Of a DNA stretch of 36,121 nucleotides, positions 1 through 10,654 are shown piece by piece (position 1 is the first letter of the stretch; the number at the start of each line of letters is the position of its first letter). The position numbers and the translations under genes were made by a program. The notes beneath the pieces were generated by a model that saw only the letters and a list, made by a program, of their open reading frames with translations, had not been told where the DNA came from and made no database searches. This DNA is from Zancudomyces culisetae (Eukaryota; Kickxellomycota; Harpellomycetes; Harpellales; Legeriomycetaceae): contig LSSK01000006.1 of NCBI GenBank assembly GCA_001969505.1, positions 36,917-73,037 on the forward strand, given 5' to 3'.

Positions 1-31
<31 letters not shown>
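1..31. repeat. Poly-G run at contig edge
   Basis: Thirty-one consecutive G residues open the window and pass directly into a purine-rich A/G stretch. Nothing else in this AT-rich window looks like it. Such a run at a sequence edge fits a two-colour sequencing or assembly artefact better than a genomic feature, although a true homopolymer cannot be excluded. Confidence 0.9.
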
Positions 32-32
<1 letters not shown>

Positions 33-192
33 AGAGAGAAAAGAGAGAAAGAAGTTACAGCTATTATCATGGGCCTGACAAGGCAGTCTGGACATGAATG
101 CTTGTGTTCTTGATTATTTTCAAGATCCACATTTAAAGTACAATATTTCAAGTCTACAACTTGTATTTGGTCCTTTTCGCTATAACCCTGGA
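32..192 (-). other. Possible exon of a gene leaving the window at left
   Basis: On the minus strand a polypyrimidine-rich AG acceptor at 194-193 is followed by a frame that stays open to the poly-G edge, about 53 codons. It includes a CPDC pair (HKHSCPDC) and a hydrophilic stretch (QVVDLKYCTLNVDLENN). I recognise no family. The opposite strand is also open over part of this stretch, and open frames of this length arise by chance in this base composition, so support rests mainly on the splice-acceptor context. Upstream exons would lie between 200 and 600, where an ATG with a TATATAAAA tract just before it (minus strand, near 557) is a possible start. Confidence 0.22.
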
Positions 193-1029
193 CTAAAAAA
201 AATATATTGAACAAGTCATTGTAGTATTTGAGAAAGAAAAAGAAAAAGAAAAAGAAAACATTTGAATTTTGTTTAAAACAAAAAATAAAGAAAACCAACT
301 TGCCATAGACCAAATCTAGATAGAGTTGGAACAATTGATTCGAAAATGCAAAAGGATATTTGTTTAGAGTGTCTTTAAGTTCACTATACTATATTGTAGT
401 TTATTAATATTATGAAGATAAAAAAAAGAAAGAGTTGGACAAGAGAAATACAACAGAGTATAAACAAATTCAAAGTACAAAGAGTACTAGAAAAAATAAT
501 TGGAGGTTCAGAATAGAGGTATAAGAAGAGTGTGGTTACCTTTGGGTGGAGTTCCATTTTTATATATTTTTCGTTTGTATAGTTGAATGTTGATTCATAT
601 ATGATAATCTGGTACCAAACAATTTTAAATTGTAAAAGGCAGATCAGTAAAATAAAAAAATACTAGAAAGTGGAAAGTGGAAAGTGGGTGAAGGGGAGGC
701 AGAGAAGATAATAGAGAGAGATAGAGAGAGAAAGATAATATTTGACTTAAAAAGCCGAATTGGGCTAGAATAAGGAAATTAAAGTAATAGCGAATTAATG
801 TTTGTTTTGGCAATTTACTAGTAAATATATTTTGATAGAAAAAATAAATAAATTTGTGTATATAATCCTTAAAAGAAAAAACAGCATATAGTAGTTTAAG
901 GGGAACATAAATCAATAATGCAAAAAGATAATAAAACAAAAACAAAAACAAAAACAAAAAGGGATAGATTTTCTAGAAAGGATCAAAATAGACTTGACAA
1001 AATAAAAGTGAAAAAAAAAAAGTTAAAAG
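193..1029. other. Intergenic region 3' of the kinase gene
   Basis: A low-complexity, purine-rich plus strand with an AAAAAG pentamer/hexamer tract near 230-260, GAGAGA runs near 712-730 and an AAAAAC tract near 936-958. A 110-codon minus frame (625-957) is dominated by Phe, Leu and Tyr from the pyrimidine-rich strand and is not believable as a gene. This stretch probably holds the 3' UTR and terminator of the kinase, but no specific signal can be pinned down. Confidence 0.5.
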
Positions 1030-4000
1030 TTAAAAATCTAGGAAAGAGTCATAAATAGGAAGTGAATGAGGTACAGTTGGATTTGAAGAAGCTGGCAAAT
1101 AAGATTTGTTACTTTGATTTAGAGTATTGATGTTGGGGTTGATGTTGGGGTTAGGATTGGGATTGGAGTTGAAATTAGTGGTTCGGTTGGGAGATCTGTT
1201 CTGGGGGGAGTTGAAGGAAGTGTTAGAATTAGAAGATGAAACTGGTAGGTAGTTGTGGCTTTCCATCATTCTTTCATATTCAAAGTATTTTGTATGTAGT
1301 TTGTTCTTGTAATTGACATTATTTGTATTTTCGGGAGGAGGCGAGGCTGAATGAGCAATAGAATGATCCCTAAAAGAAGAATTATTGTTATAAAACTGTT
1401 GATGTGGGGAGGAAGAGCCAGCAGATGTATCAACAGTAGTTTGGGTTGAATGCATTGCAGAAGTTAGTGACACCATTGTTGATGCCTTTTTTGCTAGTAG
1501 GGATTTCTTGGTAAAGGCAGGGAATTTGGAAGAAGAAGATGTGGGTTTGGAAGAGAAAGTAGATTTTCTAGATTTAAGCCTCGAAATCAAACCAAAAGTA
1601 TTTGAAGCGGAAGCGGAAGCGGTGTCAAGGTCACTGGTGGGACTGACAGTACGGCCTTCGGGAATGGATGATTGGTAGTGGGGAGATTGGGATTGGGATC
1701 GAGATTGAGATTGAGATTGAGATTGGGATTGGGATTGGGATTGGGATTGGGATTGAGGGGAGGGAACAGTGGTATGCAAAGCGTTGGGAGGATGAATGTC
1801 TACATGATTGGAAGCAGGAGCAGGAGCAGGAGCAGAAGCAGGAGCGGAAGATGGTACTGATTGTAGGTTACTAACATCAACAGAGTTTCGGTAGAAAGCC
1901 GAGGATAGTTTTGTTGAGGATTTTAATTTTTTTGGAAAGCCAAGGATAGGATTAAGCTTGGAAGAGATTTTATCAATAGAAAGAAGTTTAGGGATTTTCA
2001 AGACAGAGCTGTTGTTGGTAGACGAAGAACTAGGACTGGGCTGTATATCATCTGCATCAGGTTGTTTTTGAAAATGAGAATGAGGATCAGATGAAGGTGA
2101 GGGTGAGGATGAGGGTGGAATGTAGTTAGTGTTCAATCGAAGATTTTGGTCAAAAGAATTGTGATCGGAAATAACAAAGGATGTGTTATCATCCTTTAGA
2201 GGTGAAGCATGAATGTCTTTTGAAGTTGTATCATCATCAGGACTAAATTTATTGTAATTAGAAACTACTGCAGAACCAATTGCATCATAGTTATTTTTAT
2301 ATGAAGATTTTTCAAGATAATCATGAAACGAAGCGAGATAGTTGCTATTGGAAGCATTGAGAATATCTGAATCCAAATCCAAGTCTAGATCAATAACCAT
2401 ATTTGGATTTAATCCAAAGTCGTGACGATGACTAGAATTATTGTTATTATTGTTATTGTTATTAACATTATTATCACCACCAAGAGGCATAGATGGGGGT
2501 GCCACAAGTGAATAGTTTTGGATACTGCTGTTAGTACTGTTGCTGTTAGAAGTGAATTTGTGATTATCCATATTAGAAAAATCGGGTTTGGTATCTTTGA
2601 TTGATTCACCTTTGTAAATACACTTTTGATCATCATCGATACTTATTAGATCTACAAATGAACCGAGAACAGAAAATTGAAGAGGTTGTTGTGGTTGTGG
2701 TTGTGGTTGTGGTTGTGGTTGTGATTTTGGTTGTGATATTGGTTGATTAGGCTTGGAATTGATATCAAAGTTATCTGAAGTTGCATTCATGTTCATATTC
2801 ATAGAGGTTCTTTCATCGGTGGTGTAGTTGAGAACTTTGGGTTCTGGAGATTGAAATGTACCAGTGTTATCACTAGCAGGAACCAAAGAAATCAATCCCA
2901 AGTTTTCAGAAGAGTTGGTACCAGAGTACATGTTTGTTGGTTCTTTTGGCGGTGGATTATTAAGTAGCGAGTCTTTGCTGTTAATAGGTTCCATAGCATG
3001 ACTCGAAATACCTAGCACTTTTGGTCGGTAATACGATTTTCTATTAGGGGATTTGTTTGTTTCGATATTATTATTATTATTATTATTGTTATTGTTATTG
3101 TTGTTATTTTTACTGGAATCCGCAGTCAGATCACTACTTTCAAAACCATGTTGTCGCTGTCGTCGATATTGGTTGGAAGCATCATGGTTGTGGTTACCAT
3201 TCTGACGAACAAAGCTTTTTCTGTTTTTCATTAACGAGTGGTTGTTGGTTTGCGAATTGGAGTACAAATACGAATGTGAATAATAAGAAGCTGAATCTCT
3301 TCCTTGCAGCCTTTCCTCACTTGAGTCGTCATGTGAGAATTGCGGTGAGAATTGTGGTGAGAACTCTTTTCGATAAATCCGCGAAGTGCCTCGAGGTTCA
3401 ACAGTTGTCGATCGTCTTGCAAGTTTGCTATCAGCGACTGCCTGCAAGTATTCTACATATTTGGTTCCTACTTTGCCATTCCCCATTGCCTCGGCTATTG
3501 TGGTTGTTTCTTTTTTCTGCAAATCAGCATCACTGGATTTCTTGGACACGATTGTATGAGCTCTTGAAATTTTCATCATTTTTTGTTCTTTAAATGGATT
3601 TGAACCATCACCAATACCATTACCATTACCATCACCATTACCATTACCAACACTATCATGATTATTTTCACTTAACTGGTCTGTTATTTTTGTATTTTTC
3701 TGTAAATTATTTTCATCCAAACTCTTTTGATTGCCTCCATTACCATTACCACTACCATTACCACTACCGACTATTATCTGTTTCACTTTTCTATTCAAAA
3801 TGGGCTGTTCAAAACTAGATCTATCAACAGATTCTTGTTTGCTCACCATCTGTAAAATCGATTCAGCATTTGAATCTCTGCTCTTATTGTACTGCATCCC
3901 AAATCTACCCACTCCTTCTGTCGATCTATTGTCATTTGCTACTATTTTTGTTTCTGATGAAAATTTTATATTGTTGTTAATTTTATCACATTTCTCTTTT

Positions 4001-5201
4001 TCTTTTTCTTGTTCTTCTTCTTCTTCCTCTTCTCCTTCTTGTTCTTGTTCTTGTTCTTTCTCACTGCTTGGTTTTCCGGAAATAGCATAATAACTTGACA
4101 ATATCATTGAATAGCTAGATTCACTATTTGCACTTGGTATTCGAGCTTTTCTAATTGGTACAAAGCTATCATCGCTATCACTATGGCTAATGGGTTGAGT
4201 TTTTGCTGATAGAAATTCAGCTGCTACATTTGACGGTCCCTCTAGTGGTGATACTGGAGGAATTGGAGACAGCTGTTGTGGTTTTTCTCCAACTCTTGCT
4301 TCCTGGGCCTGCAACTGCGCGTATTTTTTGTCATTTGCTTTATATGTTCTTTTTGATACTACGCCAACCCGTTTGTATTTATCATTTATTGCTTTCTTTT
4401 CCGATATTCCTAACCGTCCAACTCCGTTTTCTTCGCTTTTCATTGTTGGTGAGTATTTTCCGACTGCTCTAATAGAGTATTTGTTTGGCTTTGCCATTCC
4501 TACTGTATTCCCTCTTCCTACTTCGTCTGATGTCACTCCCACTCCCATTACTGCTGTTGTATCTGATACTACTGTTGGTGTTGTTATTGTACTCATTGCT
4601 GCCACTGTTCCTGTTGCTATTCCTGTTGCTATTCCTGTTCCTGTTCCTGTTCCTGTTCTATTGTCACTACTATGTTGTGTTCTCGTCACTGTAGCTCTCC
4701 GATTAAATTCTTGAACTCGTTCTCGTATTTTCAGTGTTGATTTTTGCTTTTTGAAATCTTCTTCTAATTTCCTGCTACCGCTATAATCATTTTTCACAAC
4801 TTCTATTTTCGAACCTTTATTTTCTTCATCATTATTTTTTACACTCCTCGGTGGACATTCAACTGCTGCTGCTGCTGTTGCTGCTGCTGTTATTGTTGCT
4901 GCTGTTGTTGTTGAATACACACTTTTCCTTTGTCGGAATTTATTTCCGTCTGTTCTAGTACTACTATCTGTCTCATATATAGACCTTTTGTATGGATCTG
5001 CTGCTGCTGCTCCTAATACTTTTGACGACGGTGGTTTTGATGTTGTTGTATATTTCCGGTTTTCCATAGTTCCCCTTTCGGCCTTTTGGCTATATACTTT
5101 ACTCACCTCTGTCAATCTAGATGTCGTAACCCCCCTGGATTCTAATGCTTTATTACCAACAACCGATACTAATCCTAATCCTAAGCCTACTCCTACTCCT
5201 A

Positions 5202-5248
<47 letters not shown>

Positions 5249-7155
5249 TCTGCTGTTATTGTAACTGGTGCTGCTACATCTCTACTTCCGTTCTTTTCAA
5301 ACACTGATATATAAGAACTTATCAATCCACTCATATTTCTTGAACCTGCTGGAGGTGATGTTCTACCTGTATCCATTCTTCCAATCACTTCCATATCAGA
5401 AGAATACACCCCACTATTATCACTACTTTTTGCCACACTTGTTGTGTTTGGTCTATTTGGTATTGATTGTGGTGGCTGATCCACTTTAACCTCCTGTCTC
5501 TCACCTTCCTTAATCCAATTCGCCTTCCCGCTTATTGTTTGTTTAACACTTTGTACCTGTGTTTTCAACCCTGGTGATCCACCTACATCCTTAGCATCTG
5601 TTCTCTTTCCACTCTCTTTTCCTTCCTTCGTTTTATTAGCAACCATTTCGCCATAAACTCCACTGGCTCTAGCCTTTTCTACGTTATTATTTTGGTTCTC
5701 CATACTCCTTTCTACTTTGCTGGTTTTAGTTGCTTTATTCTCCTTTTTACTCTGTCTCATTTCCTCTATATTTTCCTTTTTTTGCTCAGCTGTACTTTTA
5801 ATCTCTTTGGGTTTATTATATCTCTCTTTCTTTTCCTTTTCTTTCAATTCCTCCTTAACTTTATTATCGTTCTTTTCCTTTCCTCCAAATCTAGACAACT
5901 GTCCAAAGATTCCCGATTCAAATTTACTCACCTTCCGTAGTTGGAAGCTCTTCAACTCACCATTCGTCTCGCCTTTTTTACCTCCATCCCCCATCTTTGT
6001 TTCTACTACCTTTTTTTCTGTTTTCCATTTCCCTTTTCCTTTCTCCCTCTCCTTCTCCCTCTCCTTCTCGTTATTCCCCAATTTCCCATTGCTTTCTTTT
6101 GGAACCTCCTGATCTCTCGCTTTTTCTAACCCTACTTCCCGCTCCTTTTCTCTGCTTACTATGTTGTTTTTCCCCACCTCTTCGATTCTGCCTTCCATTT
6201 GGATATCTGGTACTACAGAACCCGTAGGCAATCCAAAATTTATTGTATATCTATCTGTACGCTTTGTCGTTTCTAGCACTCCATACGTTCTTTTATACGC
6301 TTCTGTTGCTGTAGGCCGCAGCTGGGGATCCAATTTAAGCATATACGAAACTATCCCCACTAGTTGGTCCGATACATCCTTCATCACCACACTTAATTTC
6401 TTGGGATCCTTTTTACCATATGTAAGTCCAAGCTTCGTTGCTGCAACTGCACCTTCTTTCCATGTACTTCCATCCTCTTGTATTGTATCGGGCGCTCCAA
6501 GTGTCTCAAACACCCTTCTCAGTTGATCAAGCTGGTTATTTCCTGGAAATAGTGGTTTCATCATTGCCAGTTCGGCCGATATAGTTGCCACTGCCCATAT
6601 ATCTATCGGCTTTGAATACTTACTAAAATTCAGCAACACCTCTGGTGCTCTATACCACCTTGTACTTATATAATTTGTCAGTGGCCTTGTAATCTCCACT
6701 TCATGCACTAGTCCAAAATCTGCTATCTTGGCCTTTATCTTACCGCCCTCTATTTCTTTCACCAGTATATTTTCGGGCTTCATATCTCGATGGAAAAATC
6801 CTTTGCTATGAATATGCTCTAATCCTGATAATACTTGACATGTGATGTCCAATACAAATTCGTCGCTAAACTTGGTTCCTGCCTGTCTGTTTGTCAACTC
6901 GTTCAAATCGCACTCCATATACTCAAATACCAAAAACGACCTGTATTCTTCCCTAAATACGTCTATCAATTTTATTACATTTCCGTGATCCATTTTTTTT
7001 AGCGCCTCTGCCTCTACTGCTGTCGCTGTGTCCTTCCACTTTTTCTTTTTCATTTTCTTTATTGCTACCTTTTCTCCTGTTTCTTTTACAATTGCCAATA
7101 GCACTGAGCTAAATGCACCCTCTCCAATTTCTTCTAAAACGTTGTATTTCTCCAT
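1030..7155 (-). CDS. IME2/MAK-type (RCK family) Ser/Thr protein kinase with giant low-complexity tail
   Basis: Residues 4 to about 290 form a complete CMGC kinase domain: glycine loop GEGAFSSV (11-18), ATP-binding Lys33 in VAIKK, catalytic loop HRDMKPEN (122-129), DFG (146-148), activation-loop dual site T160-N161-Y162 followed by ISTRWYRAPEVLL, and the closing LDPQLRP. HRDMKPEN plus T-x-Y before STRWYRAPE is characteristic of the RCK family (MAK/ICK/MOK; fungal Ime2, a regulator of meiosis and differentiation). The remaining roughly 1750 residues are disordered: charged Lys/Glu blocks, then Ser/Asn-rich sequence with many dipeptide repeats (GA, GT, GN, PQ, SQ, PA, PN) and Asn runs. The ORF is intronless and at 2041 residues far longer than the yeast Ime2 I know (about 645). 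The start at 7155 is the only Met giving the canonical N-lobe. The family call is firm; true Ime2 orthology is inferred. Confidence 0.9.
1677..1757. repeat. GATTGG/GATTGA hexanucleotide tract encoding (Ser-Gln)n
   Basis: Roughly thirteen tandem hexamers on the plus strand, read on the minus strand as alternating Ser-Gln in the kinase tail. Imperfect units (GATTGA, GATCGA) sit at one side. Because the unit is six bases, gain or loss of whole units preserves the kinase reading frame. Confidence 0.85.
2684..2726. repeat. GGTTGT hexanucleotide tract encoding (Pro-Gln)n
   Basis: A tandem GGTTGT array on the plus strand, read on the minus strand as Pro-Gln dipeptides in the kinase tail. It is one of several hexamer arrays in this gene. 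Confidence 0.85.
3060..3110. repeat. ATT trinucleotide tract encoding poly-Asn
   Basis: An ATT/GTT array on the plus strand gives a run of about 14 Asn residues in the kinase tail. A second, shorter Asn-coding array lies near 2437-2471. Confidence 0.85.
4606..4658. repeat. CCTGTT/GCTATT hexanucleotide tract encoding (Gly-Thr)n
   Basis: Alternating CCTGTT and CCTGTTGCTATT units encode Gly-Thr and Ala-Thr-Gly-Ile dipeptide or tetrapeptide repeats on the minus strand within the kinase tail. Confidence 0.8.
5171..5249. repeat. CCTGCT/CCTACT hexanucleotide tract encoding (Gly-Ala/Val/Leu)n
   Basis: A long array that drifts from CCTGCT to CCTACT to CCTAAT units, read on the minus strand as Gly-Ala, then Gly-Val, then Gly-Leu dipeptides. 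The graded change along the array suggests an old repeat diverging from one end. Confidence 0.85.
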
Positions 7156-9072
7156 TATTATTATTTTCTCGCTTTTCTAATTCCACATTCTTTTTCAAAT
7201 CAATGCTTTCCCCTTTTTGACAGTTGAATCAATTGCTTCTTTTTTTCTTTGGCCTTTATTTCTGTCTGTTTCTACTTTTTTTTTTGTCCACAATTAAAAA
7301 AGTGATTTCCTAAATCGTCCTTAAATTTGTTTTGTTATAAGGTTGTCTTTAGAATATCTCCTATATCAAATCTGGTGTAGGATCCGAGTTTGGTGGAAAA
7401 AGTAGGTTTGCTTCCAATTCTATTGAATGATTCTATATTAGTAAAAGTAAATTGTGTGTTAGATATCAAGTTTTTTTCTTCTATCTTTCTAATATCTTTG
7501 TAATTCCCATATTACGCTTTGAATTGGTATTTTCATTGACTTGTATTGTATGCCTGGAATTTGTGTCAAATAAAATTAAAGATCTTTTTGTGGTTTTAGT
7601 AAAAAGCCCAAAGCATAAAAAGAAAAAATGCCCTTTACTTTTGTTTGTATTTGCTTATATTTGACACACTTTTCCTTGCATATTAAGTGATTTCTCATTT
7701 ATTAGTTTATTTTTAGTAAAACAAGATTAAATGAATTGGTTCTCAAGTTCAATTTTACAAACCAAAATTTGGATGTCCATAGCAGCATCGCTTGCTTTAC
7801 ATTTCAAACCCATCCACACAACACAACAACACACCATACTACACCATACTACACTACACCTCAACCAATCGCTTTTCTCCAATCCCCTTCCTCCCCATCC
7901 CCATCCCCGTCCCTTCCCCTTCCCTTCGCTGTTGTTTTTCAGGAATTTTATTATTTTGCAGCACTTTTCCCAAATACCCATCACTTTGCAAATATAAATA
8001 CCATGCATTTGATAAATTGCAAGGTAAATATCAAATATTCTAAATCAATCAATCAATCATCTCATTTAATCAGATTTTTTTATTGCTTACTAAATATTTT
8101 TTCCCTTTTGTTTTTGTTTTTGTTTTTGTTTTTTATTGTTTTTTTTGTTTTTTTTTTGGTTAACAATAGACCTCTCAACATATTTCCCATTTGTATATAT
8201 TATTAATTTAAACCAGTTATTGGTCCAATAAGATTTATTTCTTGTTTTATATTTACACCGTATTTTCCGATTTGCTTTTATATGATTGCTTCGGTTTTTC
8301 TTGTATTTTTTTCTTTGCATATTTTTGGATAAACCCATGTTACTACAGCCTTTCCCCCTCATTCTCAATTAATATAATTTACCAAAAAAAAAGCAATTAC
8401 AAAGTGGTTTTAATCGCCAATTTTTGGTACTGCAATATTTACAATATCATAAATATTGCAACGTAAATAAGGGTTTTTTTTTAGTTGAGCATAAAACTCT
8501 GTGCACCTTACACCTCATATAATAAACCCTGGGCCAATCAATACCACCGAATTTTTACCCCCCCCCCCCTCACCACCAGATCTTCTCTTCAAAGCAGTGT
8601 GGATAAAAAGGGTTTAATGAATCTAAATTGCCGTATTCCTCACCCTCATCCTCGTCTTATAATCCACCATCTGAAAGGAAATTTTTTTTGAATCAACAAA
8701 ATTACCGATATCAAGAAAAATAGAGGAGCAATCAGCAGTGGCATAAGTGTGATTGATCGAATTAGGAAGAGGAGGAGGGGCCAGAGGAGTTAGAGGGGGA
8801 GGAGTACTCAACCAACTTTTAGAGCATTAAACCAAAGCTGCTCTTAGTTTTGGTGTTCATTTTGTGTTTAAACGTATAATGCCTTTCTTTTTAGTGATAA
8901 AACTGTTATTCTCGTTTCAATACTTCTACAGTCTAAACTCACTCGTAATATTATGAATATAATACAAGTAGTGTAGCAATCTTACCTTATTACAAACTTA
9001 TTTTTATATTATTGTATAAATACACGTTTTATAACTCTCTTTTTGCCATTAAATACGGCCCCTTTTTTTGTA
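7156..9072. other. Intergenic region upstream of the kinase gene, no supported gene
   Basis: This is AT-rich sequence with C/T-rich patches (7795-7935), a GTTTTT tract (8106-8132) and a run of C at 8559-8568. The part nearest 7155 should hold the kinase promoter, but no TATA box is convincing. Short frames near 8485-8830 overlap on both strands and are explained by purine/pyrimidine strand asymmetry. A hydrophobic minus frame here (LIAPLFFLISVILL) resembles a membrane helix but comes from the pyrimidine-rich strand and has no supported gene around it. Confidence 0.5.
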
Positions 9073-10654
9073 TCAGTAATAGTATTCAACGAGTCGAAAA
9101 TCCGGTAAATATACTTTACTTGTTGCTTTGGATCCTAAAATATTGATATTGTGTTGTAAAAGCTGCGTTATTTCCCTTTTTTCATCAACTATTCTCCTAT
9201 TTTTGGCGTTTATTCTTTCTTTGGCTGTGTTATATTTATGTCCTTTTCAACTTTGAGTAAAACTTTTTTTTTTCAAAAAAACTACAATTCTCTAAAATAT
9301 ACAAGTCGAGTAATTTGAACTATATATAAATCAGAAATATCTGTCTCCTTGCAACATTCACTAGTGTTTTTTTGTGTGTTGTTTCGTAAACTACTTTCCT
9401 TTCATAAATTATACTTTGAATTCGTAAATAGTATTCGTTATTTGAGCGTTGAATAAGTCGGTTGTCTTGCGTATTAGCTATGATAGTTTTATAGCACTTT
9501 ATATGGATTGTACTTTGATCTTTGGCGTTACACTGTTTATCGTCGAAATGATATTACTTGTTGATATATTATCTACAATATTTAGTACTAGTTTTTTCTT
9601 TCTTTTTTTGCAAGTATTAATAATATAAAATAGTATAAAAGGTTTCTCTGTTCGTTATTTAATAGATTGTAATGCTAGATTATATACAACAGCTTTTGTT
9701 TTATAAAACCTTCAAACTATTGGCATCAGTATTACAATGATAATCCTCATCCGTATCCTACCAAAATAAATATTATAAAAGAACTTTATTCGAGTTTTTT
9801 TTTCTTTCTTTTGCCCTAAGTCAACTAAAAACAAGAGCCATAGTTTCTTTAACAACAACAATATAGGTAAAAAAAATAAAAAAGACATGCTTTATACCGT
9901 TGGTTGGATCTTCTAAGACTATTGTGTAGACTTGAGCTGTTTGCTCCTCCTCTTTTTGCCATCCTAGCCTATCAATTTTTGCCTCAGGCTCAACCAGCAT
10001 ATCATACCAGTACTTGTAGAATAGTATTCCCTTTTAACCATTGGTGCCTTTGATTTTGTTTCGGCAAAAGTCGCATTTTTTGCTCCAAGTATTTTCTCTT
10101 TTTTTCCATTTTGAACTGTGGTGTCAATTTTTTGGCAATACACAAAATCTATTGGTGATATATTTACCAGTCTGTCCTCACCTCCTCCTTTATAGTTTAG
10201 ATTTATGGTGAATGGGAGCCATTGCGAAGGTAAGACGAGAAACACCAAAAAAAAAAAAAAAACCAGCTTCAGCTAGACATGCTTTTTTTTTAATTTTAGT
10301 AATAATGGTTCGTTGCTAAAAGACATTTTACTGAGAACATGATTTGGTACTTATCCTCCCATCCATGCGCTTTTATTCGCAAAAATTCAGTTTTTGTTTG
10401 GATTAGCTCCAGTTTGATTTGTTGCATAATAGATCCATGCTTTCACTCATAAAGCCGAAGCGTTGGCTGCTATTTGGTTAGAAACTTTGCTCAACCTGCC
10501 TTGTTATTTCATATGGCAGCCAAGGTTCAGCGTGAAAATATCCAGAAAGAGTAAATTTCAGTTTTATTACTCTCTAAACTGAGGGTGCTACTACCAACAT
10601 TAAAAAAATAAGAGAATTATTCCCTTGTTCAACAAAAGTATCAAAACTCGACAT
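9073..10654 (-). other. Possible intron-rich or decayed gene, unidentified
   Basis: Reading the minus strand from a candidate ATG (10654; protein begins MSSFDTF) to a stop at 9073, successive open segments on this one strand cover most of the interval. They contain SGYFHAEPWLPYEITRQ, QIKLELIQTKTEFLRIKAHG, a Phe/Leu/Val-rich segment ending WLPFTINLNY with KGGGEDRLVN after it, YKYWYDMLVEPEAKIDRLGW, NRLIQRSNNEYYLRIQ, and a terminal segment with KVYLPDFRLVEYYY. They lie in different frames separated by stops. Joining them needs several introns whose donors (GTTGAA, GTAGTA, GTATAA) are weaker than those of the SWF1 gene, or else the locus carries frameshifts. No family is recognised. Individual frames of 30-95 codons occur by chance in AT-rich DNA, so this remains a lead, not a call. 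Confidence 0.25.

Noticed and set aside
625-957. A 110-codon minus ORF downstream of the kinase
   Set aside because: Composition is almost only Phe, Leu, Tyr and Ser from a pyrimidine-rich strand, with no domain and no promoter context.
1668-6526. Many plus-strand ORFs of 62-178 codons opposite the kinase
   Set aside because: They are rich in Leu, Phe, Tyr, Ser and simple repeats and mirror the low-complexity kinase tail on the other strand. They shadow a real coding sequence.
8485-8811. Overlapping 62-68-codon ORFs on both strands and a membrane-helix-like minus frame
   Set aside because: They are explained by purine/pyrimidine strand bias around a poly-C run. Two strands open at once with no conserved motif is not evidence of a gene.
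9330-10600. In-frame TAG codons between protein-like segments, suggesting TAG readthrough or reassignment
   Set aside because: TAG ends the SWF1-like gene (14396-14398) and the small secreted protein (22671-22673), so it is an ordinary stop here. Introns or decay explain the pattern better.
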